Notes: generated by a model from the letters alone, not told the origin. A stretch of 64,000 nt of DNA from Lysobacter sp. S4-A87 (GCF_022637455.1 NZ_CP093341.1:3100001-3164000), one strand, 5' to 3'. Positions 54,063 through 63,311 are shown, counted from the stretch's first letter. A program made the numbers and translations.

Positions 54063-54455
54063 ATGGCAATCCAGCAGAACTACGGCACCGGCCGCCGCAA
54101 GTCCTCCACCGCCCGCGTGTTCCTGCGCAAGGGTGCTGGCAACATCACCGTCAACCAGCGCCCGCTGGATGAGTTCTTCGGTCGCGAGACCGCGCGCATG
54201 ATCGTGCGCCAGCCGCTTGAGCTGACCCAGTCGACCGACAAGTTCGACATCGTGGTCACCGTGGCCGGCGGCGGCATCACCGGCCAGGCCGGTGCGATCC
54301 GCTTGGGCATCTCGCGCGCCCTGGTCGAGTACGACGACACCCTGAAGTCCGAGCTGCGCAAGGCTGGCTTCATGACCCGCGACGCCCGTGAAGTCGAGCG
54401 TAAGAAGGTCGGCCTGCACAAGGCACGTCGCGCAAGCCAGTTCTCCAAGCGCTAA
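54063..54455 (+). CDS. rpsI: 30S ribosomal protein S9
   Basis: 130 aa: [44 protein letters not shown], and the basic C-terminus [17 protein letters not shown], which reaches the P-site tRNA. Co-transcribed with rplM. A tRNA gene follows 24 bases later. Confidence 0.98.
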   Translation: MAIQQNYGTGRRKSSTARVFLRKGAGNITVNQRPLDEFFGRETARMIVRQPLELTQSTDKFDIVVTVAGGGITGQAGAIRLGISRALVEYDDTLKSELRKAGFMTRDAREVERKKVGLHKARRASQFSKR

Positions 54456-54479
54456 TTTCTGCGCTAAAATTGATTGCAT

Positions 54480-54554
54480 AGCCCCGTCGCCAAGCGGTAA
54501 GGCACCTGACTCTGACTCAGGCATTCGGTGGTTCGAATCCATCCGGGGCTGCCA
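54480..54554 (+). tRNA. tRNA-Gln (anticodon CTG)
   Basis: 75 bases with an encoded CCA. Acceptor stem AGCCCCG / CGGGGCT, discriminator G; D-arm TCGCCAAGCGGTAAGGCA as in Gln tRNAs; anticodon stem CCTGA/TCAGG with loop CTCTGAC giving CTG; TpsiC loop GGTTCGAATCC. Reads CAG. No integrated element is attached to its 3' end. Confidence 0.95.
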
Positions 54555-54566
54555 TATCGAACAAGA

Positions 54567-54590
54567 AACCCGCCGCAAGGCGGGTTTTTT
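54567..54590 (+). terminator. Rho-independent terminator after tRNA-Gln
   Basis: AACCCGCC-GCAA-GGCGGGTT followed by T-rich GTTTTTTG-type tail, 12 bases after the tRNA. Confidence 0.93.
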
Positions 54591-54745
54591 GTTGCCTGCG
54601 AAGAGGGCTGCGCGCCCGTCTATGTGTCCTGGTTGCAGGGCCGACTTACGTACTGGTGCTGGTAACGGGGACGCGTGGAATGGTCCAGCGGCGGGCAGCC
54701 GGCTCCTACAATCAGCTGCACCATCGCGTCGCGCACCGCGAGGCG

Positions 54746-54759
54746 GTTACAATTGAAAC
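54746..54759. promoter_or_regulatory. Predicted MarR operator before fumarylacetoacetase gene
   Basis: GTTACAATTGAAAC differs at one position from the palindrome in the hpd promoter, and the following base (T) also matches. It ends 33 bases before ATG 54793. Implies joint control of both halves of tyrosine degradation. Confidence 0.65.
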
Positions 54760-54792
54760 TAATGCGCCCTCGCGCTCGAATCTGGAGTTTCG

Positions 54793-55776
54793 ATGAAGCT
54801 TGGTTCCCTGAAGGAAGGCGGTCGTGACGGCACGCTGGTCGTGGTTTCGCGCGATCTGACGCGCGCCGTGCGTGCCACCGGCATCGCCGCGACGATGCAG
54901 CGTGCGCTCGAGGACTGGTCCAACACCGCCCCGCGCCTGAACGCCCTTTACGACGACCTCAATGCCGGCAATGCCGAAAGCGCCTTCGACGTCGACCTGG
55001 CCGCGCTGGCCGCACCGTTGCCGCGCGCCTACGAGTTCGTCGATGGCTCGGCCTACCTGCCGCACGTCGAGCGCGTCCGCCGCGCCCGCGGCGCCGAGGT
55101 GCCGGAAAGTTTTTACAGCGACCCGCTGATGTACCAGGCGGTCAGCGCCGGCTTCTACGGTCCGCGCGATCCGGTGCGCGTGCCGAGCGAGGACTACGGC
55201 ATCGACCTGGAAGCCGAAGTGGTGGTCGTGACCGATGACGTCCCGATGGCGGCGACGCCTGCGCAGGCCGCCGCGCACATCCAGCTGGTCGGCCTGGTCA
55301 ATGACGTCTCGCTGCGCAACCTGATCCCGAACGAGCTCGCCAAGGGCTTCGGCTTCCTGCAGTCCAAGCCGCGTTCGGCGTTGAGCCCGGTGTTCGTCAC
55401 TCCCGACGAGCTCGGCCAGGCCTGGCAGGACAGCAAGGTGCACCTGGCGCTGACCACGCACATCAATGGCGAATGGTTCGGTGCGCCGGAGGCAGGCGTG
55501 GACATGCAGTTCAGTTTTGCCCAGCTGGTCGCGCACGCTGCCAAGACCCGTCCGCTGTCGGCCGGCACCATCGTCGGCTCCGGCACGGTCGCCAACGAGG
55601 ACACGTCCCTGGGTGCGTCGTGCTTCGCCGAGAAGCGCACTGTCGAAACGCTCGAGCATGGCAAGCCGCTGACGCCGTTCATGAGCTTCGGCGACGTGGT
55701 CCGCATCGAGATGTTCTCGCGTGATGGCGAAAGCGTGTTCGGCGCGATCGAGCAGCGCATCGAGCGCGCCGGCTGA
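54793..55776 (+). CDS. fahA: Fumarylacetoacetate hydrolase
   Basis: Last step of tyrosine catabolism, splitting fumarylacetoacetate to fumarate and acetoacetate; 327 aa. FAH-family metal-binding region: GIDLEAEVVVVTDDVP and LVGLVNDVSLRN, then GFGFLQSKPRSALSPVFVTPDELG and GSGTVANEDTSLGASCFAEKRT. Family members also include other diketone hydrolases; pairing with a maleylacetoacetate isomerase and the shared operator supports this assignment. Confidence 0.92.
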   Translation: MKLGSLKEGGRDGTLVVVSRDLTRAVRATGIAATMQRALEDWSNTAPRLNALYDDLNAGNAESAFDVDLAALAAPLPRAYEFVDGSAYLPHVERVRRARGAEVPESFYSDPLMYQAVSAGFYGPRDPVRVPSEDYGIDLEAEVVVVTDDVPMAATPAQAAAHIQLVGLVNDVSLRNLIPNELAKGFGFLQSKPRSALSPVFVTPDELGQAWQDSKVHLALTTHINGEWFGAPEAGVDMQFSFAQLVAHAAKTRPLSAGTIVGSGTVANEDTSLGASCFAEKRTVETLEHGKPLTPFMSFGDVVRIEMFSRDGESVFGAIEQRIERAG

Positions 55777-55852
55777 TCCAATGCAGCAAGCGCAGCGGGC
55801 CATCCCGCTGCGCCGAAGTCGACCAGCGCCGGACGAGGCGAGGAGAGGGGAC

Positions 55853-56524
55853 GTGGCAGAGCAACTGCGGCTGTATTCGTACTGGCGCTCCAGCGCGGCC
55901 TATCGCGTCCGGATCGGCCTCAACCTGAAAGGGCTCGCCTACGACACCGTGCCCGTGCACCTGCTGCGCGAAGGCGGCGAACAACACACGGCGGCCTTCC
56001 GCGAGGCCAATCCGCAGGGGCTGGTGCCGGTGCTGCAGCATGGCGATCGCCTGATGCGGCAGTCGGTGGCAATCCTGGAATACCTCGACGAAACCTGGCC
56101 GCAGCCACCGCTGCTGCCGGCGTCGGCGCGCGACCGCCAGCGCGTGCGCGCACTGGCGCAGCTGGTCGCCTGCGACATCCATCCGCTCAACAACCTGCGC
56201 GTGCTGCGCTATTTCGACCGCAGCTGGCACGTGCCGCAGCCGGAGCGCGACAACTGGGTGCTGCACTGGATCGAAGAAGGGTTCACCGCGCTGGAGGCGA
56301 TGCTGGCCGACCATCCGTCGACCGGACGCTTCTGCGAAGGCGATCTGCCGACCCTGGCCGACTGCTGCCTGGTGCCACAGGTCTACAACGCGCGCCGATT
56401 CGGCGTGGACCTGGCGAAGTACCCGACGATTGTGCGGATCGAGCAGGCCTGCCTGGCGCTACCGGCGTTCGACGAGGCCAGGCCGGAACGGCAGCCCGAT
56501 GCGCCGGAGGAAGTGGTGGCGTAA
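55853..56524 (+). CDS. maiA: Maleylacetoacetate isomerase (zeta-class GST)
   Basis: Glutathione-dependent cis-trans isomerisation of maleylacetoacetate; 223 aa. N-terminal thioredoxin fold LRLYSYWRSSAAYRVRIGLNLKGLAY, where the usual SSCSWRVRI motif has Ala for Cys, then NPQGLVPVL and QSVAILEYLDE; the C-terminal helical domain has DIHPLNNLRVL and PTLADCCLVPQVYNARRF. Start GTG 55853 has GAGGAGAGGGG just upstream; ATG 55781 is possible. It follows fahA on the same strand. Confidence 0.92.
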   Translation: MAEQLRLYSYWRSSAAYRVRIGLNLKGLAYDTVPVHLLREGGEQHTAAFREANPQGLVPVLQHGDRLMRQSVAILEYLDETWPQPPLLPASARDRQRVRALAQLVACDIHPLNNLRVLRYFDRSWHVPQPERDNWVLHWIEEGFTALEAMLADHPSTGRFCEGDLPTLADCCLVPQVYNARRFGVDLAKYPTIVRIEQACLALPAFDEARPERQPDAPEEVVA

Positions 56525-56569
56525 GCACCGTGCGGGAGCCAGCGAACTGGCCCCCGCTGCTGGCGCGGC

Positions 56570-57682
56570 TTACTGCGTGACCGCGTCGTAGACCTCGGCG
56601 TACGGGTCATGTTCGCCCGTGGCGCCTTCGGACAGGCGGAACTTCAGCGACAGGCCTTCGCGCGAGTCGGCGGCCTTGAGCGCTTCTTCCATGTCGATCC
56701 GGCCTTCCTTGTGGAGGCGGAACAGGCACTGGTCGAACGACTCCATGCCTTCCTCCAGCGAAGCCTCCATCGCCTGCTTGATCTCGTGCACCTGGCCACG
56801 GCGCATCAGGTCGCGCACGTGCGGGGTGTTGATCAGCACTTCCGACGCCGGCAGGCGGCGGCCGTCGCTGCCGACCACCAGGCGCTGGCTGACCACCGCG
56901 CGCAGGTTCAGCGCCAGGTTCATCAGCACGTTCTTGTGCGCAGCCTCGGGGAAGAAGTTGAGGATGCGCTCGAGCGTCTGGTCGGCGTTGTTGGAGTGCA
57001 GCGTGGCCAGGCAAAGGTGACCGGTTTCGGCGAAGGCGATCGCCGCTTCCATCGTGGTCGCGTCGAGGATTTCGCCGATCAGGATCACGTCCGGTGCTTC
57101 ACGCATCGCGTTCTTGAGCGCGTTGTGGAAGGCGTGCGTGTCGAGGCCGACTTCGCGCTGGTTGACGATCGACTTTTTGTGCTTGTGCAGGTACTCGATC
57201 GGATCCTCGATGGTGAGGATGTGCCCCGAGATATTGCTGTTGCGGTAGTCGATCATCGACGCCAGCGTGGTCGACTTGCCCGAGCCGGTGGAGCCGACGA
57301 TCAGCACCAGGCCGCGCGGGGCCATGATGATGTCCTTGAGCACCTGCGGCAGCTGCAATTCCTCGATCGAGGGAATCACGCTGCGGATGGCACGGATCAC
57401 CATGCCGACTTCGCCGCGCTGCTTGAACACGTTGATGCGGAAGCGGCCGGCTTCGGGCAGGGCCAGGGCCATGTTGAGTTCGAGGTCCCGCTCGAACAGC
57501 GGCACCTGCCCCTCGTCCATCAGCGAGTAGGCGATCTTCTTGACCATGCCCGGAGGCAGGCCGGTATTGCCCAGCGGGTACAGGCGGCCTTCGACCTTGA
57601 TGTACACCGGCGCGCCGGTCGTCAGGAACATGTCTGACGCATTCTTTTCCGTCATCAGCTTCAGGAAATAGCCGATGTCCAT
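56570..57682 (-). CDS. pilU: Type IV pilus retraction ATPase PilU
   Basis: 370-aa PilT-type secretion ATPase acting at the cytoplasmic base of type IV pili. Walker A GSTGSGKSTTLASMIDYRN, Asp box TIEDPIEYLHKHKKSIVNQREVG, Walker B-like APDVILIGEILD, His box ETGHLCLATLHSNNADQTLERI. The N-terminus (MDIGYFLKLMTEKNASDMFLTTGAPVYIKVEG) and longer tail fit PilU rather than PilT, which is not in the window. Confidence 0.92.
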   Translation of the reverse strand: MDIGYFLKLMTEKNASDMFLTTGAPVYIKVEGRLYPLGNTGLPPGMVKKIAYSLMDEGQVPLFERDLELNMALALPEAGRFRINVFKQRGEVGMVIRAIRSVIPSIEELQLPQVLKDIIMAPRGLVLIVGSTGSGKSTTLASMIDYRNSNISGHILTIEDPIEYLHKHKKSIVNQREVGLDTHAFHNALKNAMREAPDVILIGEILDATTMEAAIAFAETGHLCLATLHSNNADQTLERILNFFPEAAHKNVLMNLALNLRAVVSQRLVVGSDGRRLPASEVLINTPHVRDLMRRGQVHEIKQAMEASLEEGMESFDQCLFRLHKEGRIDMEEALKAADSREGLSLKFRLSEGATGEHDPYAEVYDAVTQ

Positions 57683-57792
57683 ACTGCAACCCCTTTTGTG
57701 TCCCGCGACTCGCCGCCGGCGTGTACCGTTGCAACCTCGCCAGCGGCTTCCGACAATGGCCGGGCATCAAACCACAAGGCACGGCCTCCCCA

Positions 57793-58170
57793 ATGCGCCC
57801 AAGCTTCGCACAAATCCGATTTCATCTGCTGGCAGCAGTTCTCGCTTCCGCACTCTCCGCCTGCGCTTCGTTGCCGCCGCCGACCAGCGAGCTGGCCGCC
57901 GCCCGCCAGGCGGTGACCCGGGCCGAGGGCGCCGACGCCGATCAGTACGCCCCGCAGGACCTGGGGGTTGCCCGTAACGGCCTGTCCCAGGCCCAGGCGG
58001 CGATGAGCTCCGGCGACGAGGATGCGGCGCGCAGGTTCGCGCTGGCGGCCGCGGCCGATGCCGACCTGGCCTACGCCAGGAGCCGGGAGGCAATGGCCAC
58101 GGCCGAGCTCAACCAGCGCAAGGGCGAAGTAACTCAATTGCGCCAGCGCCTGCAGGGAGAGCAGCCATGA
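57793..58170 (+). CDS. DUF4398-like lipoprotein
   Basis: 125 aa from ATG 57793. The signal peptide ends in the lipobox LSAC (ASALSACASLPPP); the mature part is one helical repeat region rich in Ala and acidic residues (ELAAARQAVTRAEGADADQYAPQDLGVARNGLSQAQAAMSSGDEDAARRFALAAAADADLAYARS), matching DUF4398. Its stop overlaps the OmpA-like gene start (ATGA), so the pair is coupled and probably works together in the outer envelope. Confidence 0.8.
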   Translation: MRPSFAQIRFHLLAAVLASALSACASLPPPTSELAAARQAVTRAEGADADQYAPQDLGVARNGLSQAQAAMSSGDEDAARRFALAAAADADLAYARSREAMATAELNQRKGEVTQLRQRLQGEQP

Positions 58171-59048
58171 GCCGCCTGTCCGTGCTGGGCCTGGCCCTGG
58201 TCGTCGCCCTGGCCGCCGTGCCGGCCGCCGCCGCCGACAACCCCGACGCCGCCCGCCTGTCGCAGCGCCTGACCGCGCTCGATGCCGATCCGGTGCTCAA
58301 CCCGTTTGCCGCCTACGAGCGGCTGACCGCCCGGCAGGCGGTCGACACCCTGGGCCAGGCCTCCAGTCGCGAACGCGCCGCCGCCCTGTACGTGGCCGAG
58401 CGCCGCGTCCAGGTCGCCGAAACGATCGCCCGCAGCGATGCGATGCAGCGCGAGATCGACCGGCTCGACCGCGAGCGCAGCGAACTGCTGGTGGAAGCCA
58501 GCCGCCAGGACGCCGCCCGCGCCCGAGCCGAGACCGAACGCCTGCGCCTGCAGGCGCAGATGCAGGCCGAGGAAGCCGAGCGCCTGCGGGTGCAGAGCGA
58601 AGCCGACGCTGCGTCGCTGCAGGACGTGGAGACCGCGCTCAAGGGCGTGGCCGGTGCCCAGACCGCGCGCCTCAACGCCGCCCGCGATCGCGAGGCCAAG
58701 CTGGCCCGTGAAGAGGCCGAGCTGACCACCGGCGGCAAGCTGCCCAGCGCCAAGCGCGACAGCCGCGGCGAGGTGTTCGCCTTGTCGAAGGACAGCTTTG
58801 CCTCGGGCAAGGCGACGCTGAGTGGCAACGGTGACAGCACCGTGCGGACCGTGGCCGCCTACGCGCAGGCGTCGTCGTCGCCGGCGGTGAAGGTCGAGGC
58901 CACTGGCAGTGACGCCAAACTGGCCCAGCGCCGGGCCGATGCGGTGCGCGATGCACTGGTCGCCGGCGGCCTCCCGGCCGGCAAGGTCCAGGCGACCGGT
59001 CGCAGCGGCAAGGGTGACCGGGTCGACGTCGTGGTGCAGTCCAGGTAA
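58167..59048 (+). CDS. OmpA-like periplasmic protein with coiled coil
   Basis: 293 aa. Signal peptide (LSVLGLALVVALAAVPAAAAD), a long coiled coil (about 85-190, with DRERSELLVEASRQDAARARAETERLRLQAQMQAEEAERLRVQ), then an OmpA-like peptidoglycan-binding domain: VFALSKDSFASGKATLS...VKVEATGSDAKLAQRRADAVRDALVAGGLPAGKVQATGRS. There is no beta-barrel. Likely bridges the upstream lipoprotein and the cell wall. Confidence 0.85.
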   Translation: MSRLSVLGLALVVALAAVPAAAADNPDAARLSQRLTALDADPVLNPFAAYERLTARQAVDTLGQASSRERAAALYVAERRVQVAETIARSDAMQREIDRLDRERSELLVEASRQDAARARAETERLRLQAQMQAEEAERLRVQSEADAASLQDVETALKGVAGAQTARLNAARDREAKLAREEAELTTGGKLPSAKRDSRGEVFALSKDSFASGKATLSGNGDSTVRTVAAYAQASSSPAVKVEATGSDAKLAQRRADAVRDALVAGGLPAGKVQATGRSGKGDRVDVVVQSR

Positions 59049-59496
59049 CCCGGCGAACTAACGGAAATTCAACGGCTTGGCGCCTGCCCACAGGCGCCGG
59101 ATGGCCCCGTCGAAGCTGACTGCGACGGGGTGCGCGAAGTCGCCAGATTCAGGCTCGTTGAGGCCTTGCCGACCGCAATCGGGAGGAGTAGGGTCGGTTA
59201 TCCAAGCGGTCCTGTTTTCCGCTTGGCGATGAGCCAGGTCGATGACGCCAACAGCCCTTGCGCAGGATCCAGCCGCCCCACGCTCCATGGTGGTCGGCCT
59301 GTGTGAAGCCGGCCCGGTCTTTGACCCGAACGCACTCGACCCGACCGCTCCCGAAACAACCGCTGTCGAAACGATTGCACCCCACGACCCCGCTGCGCCC
59401 TGGTCCCACGACCGGGGCGTTTTCGTTTGCGGGGCCTTCCGCATGGTCCGTGGCCGCCCGGCCACGGGATCCCGAAACCGCTGAAGGAGGCTTTAC
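59049..59496. other. Long intergenic region before ydcH-like gene
   Basis: About 450 bases. A hairpin GGCGCCTG-CCCA-CAGGCGCC (59079-59098) follows the OmpA-like gene and may end its transcript. The open frame 59242-59484 has low-complexity Pro/Ala-rich coding and no ribosome site, and is not accepted. AAGGAGG at 59483-59489 is the ribosome site of the next gene. Nothing else is recognised. Confidence 0.5.
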
Positions 59497-59715
59497 ATGT
59501 TCGAAGAACGACCGCAGCCAGAGATCGACGCGCTGATGAAGAGCAACCCGGAATTCAAGCAGCTTTATCAGCGCCACAAGGATCTCGACAAGAAGGTGAT
59601 GGACGCCGAACTGGGCGTGCTGCCTATCGATGACATGACGCTTGCGCAGATGAAGCGCGAAAAGCTGGCTGCGAAGGACCGCCTGGTCCGCCTGTACGAC
59701 ACCCAACATCACTGA
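59497..59715 (+). CDS. YdcH family (DUF465) small protein
   Basis: 72 aa: NPEFKQLYQRHKDLDKKVMDAE and MTLAQMKREKLAAKDRLVRLYD, the two-helix hairpin of DUF465. Cytoplasmic, function unknown. AAGGAGG is perfectly spaced before the ATG. Widespread in gammaproteobacteria. Confidence 0.88.
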   Translation: MFEERPQPEIDALMKSNPEFKQLYQRHKDLDKKVMDAELGVLPIDDMTLAQMKREKLAAKDRLVRLYDTQHH

Positions 59716-59858
59716 GCTTCCTCACCTCACCCACTTCCTCGCCGCGGGTGGCGACTTCCTCGTCGGTCTCTCCATCCGCGTCTCCCGGAACCGGGGCGGC
59801 TGCTGGCAACGGCAGCCGCCCCGGTGCGAAGGAAAGCGGGGAGTCTTAAACTCCCCGC

Positions 59859-61235
59859 ATGACCATCCATCAATCCGTGCTCGAACTGGTCGGCGCCACG
59901 CCGATCATCAAGGCGCAGCGCCTGGACACCGGCGTCTGCGAGCTCTTCCTCAAGCTTGAATCGCAGAACCCCGGCGGGTCGATCAAGGACCGCATCGGCC
60001 TGTCGATGATCGAGGCGGCGGAGAAGGCCGGCCGCATCAAGCCTGGCGACACCCTGGTCGAAGGCACTGCCGGCAACACCGGCATCGGCCTGGCACTGGT
60101 CGCCCAGCAGAAGGGCTACAAGCTGATCCTGGTGGTCCCGGACAAGATGAGCCGGGAGAAGATCTTCAACCTCAAGGCGATGGGCGCCCAGGTCGTGCTG
60201 ACCCGCTCGGATGTCGCCAAGGGCCACCCGGACTACTACCAGGACCTGGCCGAACGGCTGGCCCGCGAAACCCCCGGCGCGTACTTCATCAACCAGTTCG
60301 GCAATCCGGACAATCCGGCCGCACACGAGTTCGGCACCGGCCCGGAGATCCTGGCGCAGATGGTCGACGTCGGCGGTGTCGATGCGGTCGTGTTCGGCTG
60401 CGGCAGCTCGGGAACCATGACCGGCCTGTCGCGCTGCTTCGCCGAAAAGTCGCCGCAGACCGAACTGGTGCTGGCCGACCCGGTCGGCTCGATCCTCGAG
60501 GAGTACATCAACCGCGGCACGATCTCGGAGAAGTCGGCCAGCTGGATGGTCGAGGGCATCGGCGAGGACTTCCTGCCGCCGATCTCCGACTTCACCCGGG
60601 TCAAGAAGGCCTACGCGATCACCGACAAGGAGAGCTTCCTCACCGCGCGCGAGCTGCTGGAGAAGGAAGGCATCCTCGGCGGTTCCTCGACCGGCACGCT
60701 GCTGGCCGCGGCGCTGAAGTACTGCCGCGAGCAGACCACGCCGAAGAAGGTGCTGGTGTTCGTCTGCGACACCGGCAACAAGTACCTGTCGAAGATGTAC
60801 AACGACTACTGGATGCTCGACAACGGCTTCCTCGCACGGCAGTCGAGCGGCGACCTGCGCGACCTGATCCTGCGCCCGTATTCGCAGCGCGACACGGTCG
60901 TGGTCGGTCCCAACGACCTGCTGGTCACCGCGTACCAGCGCATGAAGCTGTACGACGTTTCGCAGCTGCCGGTGATGGATGGCGACAACATCGTCGGCAT
61001 CGTCGACGAGAGCGACGTGCTGCTGCACGTGTACGGCGATGAAGCGCGCTTCCGCGATCCGGTGTCGACGGCGATGGTGAGCAAGCTCGACAAGATCGAC
61101 GTCAGTTCGCCGATCGAAACGCTGCTGCCGGTATTCGACCGCGGCCACGTCGCGATCGTCGTCGATGGCGAGAAGTTCCTCGGCCTGATCACCCGCATCG
61201 ACCTGCTCAACTACCTGCGCCGGCGCGTGCAATGA
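59859..61235 (+). CDS. Cystathionine beta-synthase with CBS domain pair
   Basis: 458 aa. PLP fold-II enzyme joining serine and homocysteine; PLP Lys43 in NPGGSIKDRIG, phosphate loop VFGCGSSGTMTG and EGTAGNTGIGLA. The C-terminal 120 residues form two CBS motifs (TAYQRMKLYDVSQLPVMDGDNIVGIVDESDVL and VSSPIETLLPVFDRGHVAIVVDGEKFLGLITRIDLL), regulatory in eukaryotic homologues. Overlaps the next gene by ATGA. With the gene at 63312 it suggests a reverse transsulfuration route from homocysteine to cysteine. Confidence 0.93.
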   Translation: MTIHQSVLELVGATPIIKAQRLDTGVCELFLKLESQNPGGSIKDRIGLSMIEAAEKAGRIKPGDTLVEGTAGNTGIGLALVAQQKGYKLILVVPDKMSREKIFNLKAMGAQVVLTRSDVAKGHPDYYQDLAERLARETPGAYFINQFGNPDNPAAHEFGTGPEILAQMVDVGGVDAVVFGCGSSGTMTGLSRCFAEKSPQTELVLADPVGSILEEYINRGTISEKSASWMVEGIGEDFLPPISDFTRVKKAYAITDKESFLTARELLEKEGILGGSSTGTLLAAALKYCREQTTPKKVLVFVCDTGNKYLSKMYNDYWMLDNGFLARQSSGDLRDLILRPYSQRDTVVVGPNDLLVTAYQRMKLYDVSQLPVMDGDNIVGIVDESDVLLHVYGDEARFRDPVSTAMVSKLDKIDVSSPIETLLPVFDRGHVAIVVDGEKFLGLITRIDLLNYLRRRVQ

Positions 61236-62176
61236 ACCATGCGGCCGCGGCGGCGAGCGGGCACTGGCTGCCAGGTGACCGCCTGCCCGACGTCCGCCTG
61301 CGCGGGCGGGACGGCAGCGGCCGGGCCCTGCACGCCGAGTTCGCCGGTGCGCCGTTGTGGCTGGCGACGCCGGCCGACGAGACCGCCGCGCGCGCGCTGC
61401 CGGCGCCGCCTGCCGGAGTGGTGGCGCTGTGCGTGGGCGAGGTGGCCCCTGTCGCCGCGCCGGCGCCGTGGCAGGCGTTTTCGGCCGACCCGCGCTGGTG
61501 CGCCGCGCTGGGCCCCGGTTTGCTATGGCAGGCCGACCCGAATCTGCGGCTGCAGGCGTCCCTGACTTTGCCGATTGTGTCGGCTTTGGCGCCGCCCGAC
61601 CCGCTTCCGGAGTCGCCGATCGGCATGATCGCACCGGTACTGCAGGTGCCTGGCGTGTTCGAGCCGGAGCTGTGCGCGGCGCTGATCCGCCACCTCGAAA
61701 TCGATTGCGGCGGCGGCGACGTCTCGGCCGTGCTGGTGCTCGAAGGTGGCCAGCAGCGCCTGCAGGTCGATCCGTCGATCAAGCAGCGCCGTGAAGTCAT
61801 CACGCGCGACCCCGTGCTCGATGCACGCATGCACGAGCGGTTGATGCGGCGGGCCCTGCCGGAGATCGCGCGGGTGTTCAATTTCGAGGTCAAGCGGCGC
61901 GATCCGTTCAAGCTGCTGGCCTATCCGGAAGCGGCCGGCTATTTCCGCGCGCACCGCGACAACGAGACGCCCGATGTCGCATACCGCCGCTTCGCGCTGT
62001 CGGTGAACCTCAATCACGGCGACTACGAAGGTGGGCAGTTCCGCTATCCGGAGTTCGGCCTGCAGCGCTTTTCGCCCGCAACCGGGACGGCGCTGGTGTT
62101 CTCATGCTCGATGCTGCACGAAGTGCTGCCGGTCGAGCGCGGCACGCGCTATGCGATGACGACGTTCCTGGCCTGA
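61232..62176 (+). CDS. 2OG-Fe(II) oxygenase family protein
   Basis: 314 aa. The C-terminal half is a prolyl-4-hydroxylase-type double-stranded beta helix: GYFRAHRDNETPDVAYRRFALSVNLN carries the HxD iron ligands, and FSCSMLHEVLPVERGTRYAMTTFLA the distal His and the Arg for 2-oxoglutarate. The N-terminal 130 residues look like a degenerate peroxiredoxin/thioredoxin-type domain without catalytic Cys. Translationally coupled to the CBS gene. Substrate unknown. Confidence 0.82.
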   Translation: MNHAAAAASGHWLPGDRLPDVRLRGRDGSGRALHAEFAGAPLWLATPADETAARALPAPPAGVVALCVGEVAPVAAPAPWQAFSADPRWCAALGPGLLWQADPNLRLQASLTLPIVSALAPPDPLPESPIGMIAPVLQVPGVFEPELCAALIRHLEIDCGGGDVSAVLVLEGGQQRLQVDPSIKQRREVITRDPVLDARMHERLMRRALPEIARVFNFEVKRRDPFKLLAYPEAAGYFRAHRDNETPDVAYRRFALSVNLNHGDYEGGQFRYPEFGLQRFSPATGTALVFSCSMLHEVLPVERGTRYAMTTFLA

Positions 62177-62233
62177 GTGCAGCGCTCCCACGCGTTGTTG
62201 CGTGCTGTGCCAGGTGCCAGGTGCGATGAGAGG

Positions 62234-63259
62234 TCAGGCTTGCGGGCGCAGCCGTTGTGCCAGTGCCTGCGCATCGGGATGGGCGCGTGCCATCTGCGCG
62301 ATGCTCCGCCCGGCCCAGTCCATCCCTCCGGCAATGTCGCCGGCATGGCGCGTCGCTGCTGCGGCCAGTTCGCGCCGGCGTTCGTGGGCATCGAAACCCA
62401 CCGACTCGTCCTTCGCATAACGGCCGAGCAGGCCGGAGGCCTGGATGCGTTGCGCCCAGTCGTGGGGAACGGCCAGGCCGTAGTGCGCGGCCAGTCGTGC
62501 GCTGGCGCCGGCGGGGTCAGCCAGGAAGCCGGCGAAGTCGAGGTCGAGCAGGCGCGATGACAGGCCGGGATCGCCGGCCAGGCGCTGCCAGCGAAGCTGC
62601 TCGGCCAGCCAGGCGCGGGCCAGGCGCTCGCCGTCGGACGTCGCGGGCAGGTCGAGCTCGAGTGACTCCAGTCGCAGCGACTCGCTGTCGAGGACGCCGG
62701 ACTTGAGCTCCTCATCGCGCAGCATCGTCGCCAGCCAGGTCTGCAGGTCGACCCACAGCAGGCAGGCCTTGCCACCGCCCGCCAGCAGCCCCGGCGCCAG
62801 GGTCGTGACGAGGCTGGTCGGCTTCACCACGACTGCACGGGTGTCGGCGAATCCGCGGGCGAGCAGGGTCAGCACAGGTGACCGCCATTGCTCCGTGGCG
62901 GCATCGTCGCGGCCATGGGCAAGCGCCAGCAGCGGCAGGGGTTCACGCAGGCCCAGCACTCCGGGCAGGAGGTCGAGGGTCCTGCTGACCAGTGACGAGC
63001 CGCAATGGCCGATATGGAACAGCCAGTGCAGGGGCAGGGCAGCGGCGGGGTCGGTTGCAGCCTCCAGTTCGACCCGGGAAACGACCCAGCCGGAGACGTC
63101 ACGATGTTGCGTCGCCCGGCGGTCGAGAAAGCTGGCGCGCCGGTAGTCCTGCGGCTCGAAATGCAGCACCCAGGCCTGATCCTGAACCGGATCAAAGGCG
63201 AACAGCGGGTAGGCTGCACTGCGACTGAAGTCGCTTGGCAGGCGCCTGGGAGCGGTCAT
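62234..63259 (-). CDS. Sulfotransferase-like P-loop protein
   Basis: 341 aa, cytoplasmic. LHWLFHIGHCGSSLVSRTLDLLPGVLGLREPLPLLALA resembles the PAPS-binding 5'-PSB loop of sulfotransferases (GxxxSGTS type, here GHCGSS followed by an R). Later VVKPTSL matches the 3' phosphate loop, and a C-terminal helical region with LDFAGFLADPAGASARLAAHYGL is typical. Real transfer activity is unproven. It diverges from the cystathionine gamma-synthase gene with 52 bases between. Confidence 0.7.
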   Translation of the reverse strand: MTAPRRLPSDFSRSAAYPLFAFDPVQDQAWVLHFEPQDYRRASFLDRRATQHRDVSGWVVSRVELEAATDPAAALPLHWLFHIGHCGSSLVSRTLDLLPGVLGLREPLPLLALAHGRDDAATEQWRSPVLTLLARGFADTRAVVVKPTSLVTTLAPGLLAGGGKACLLWVDLQTWLATMLRDEELKSGVLDSESLRLESLELDLPATSDGERLARAWLAEQLRWQRLAGDPGLSSRLLDLDFAGFLADPAGASARLAAHYGLAVPHDWAQRIQASGLLGRYAKDESVGFDAHERRRELAAAATRHAGDIAGGMDWAGRSIAQMARAHPDAQALAQRLRPQA

Positions 63260-63311
63260 GGGCGATGTTAGAATCGGCGGCCGCCCATGCTAGCGGAACT
63301 GGAAGGAATAG

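Noticed and set aside
54480-54554. tRNA-Gln considered as an integration site
   Set aside because: Its 3' end has no nearby duplicate and is followed directly by its terminator and the host fahA locus.
59242-59484. 80-codon frame before the YdcH-like gene
   Set aside because: Low-complexity, no ribosome site, several overlapping alternatives; treated as non-coding.
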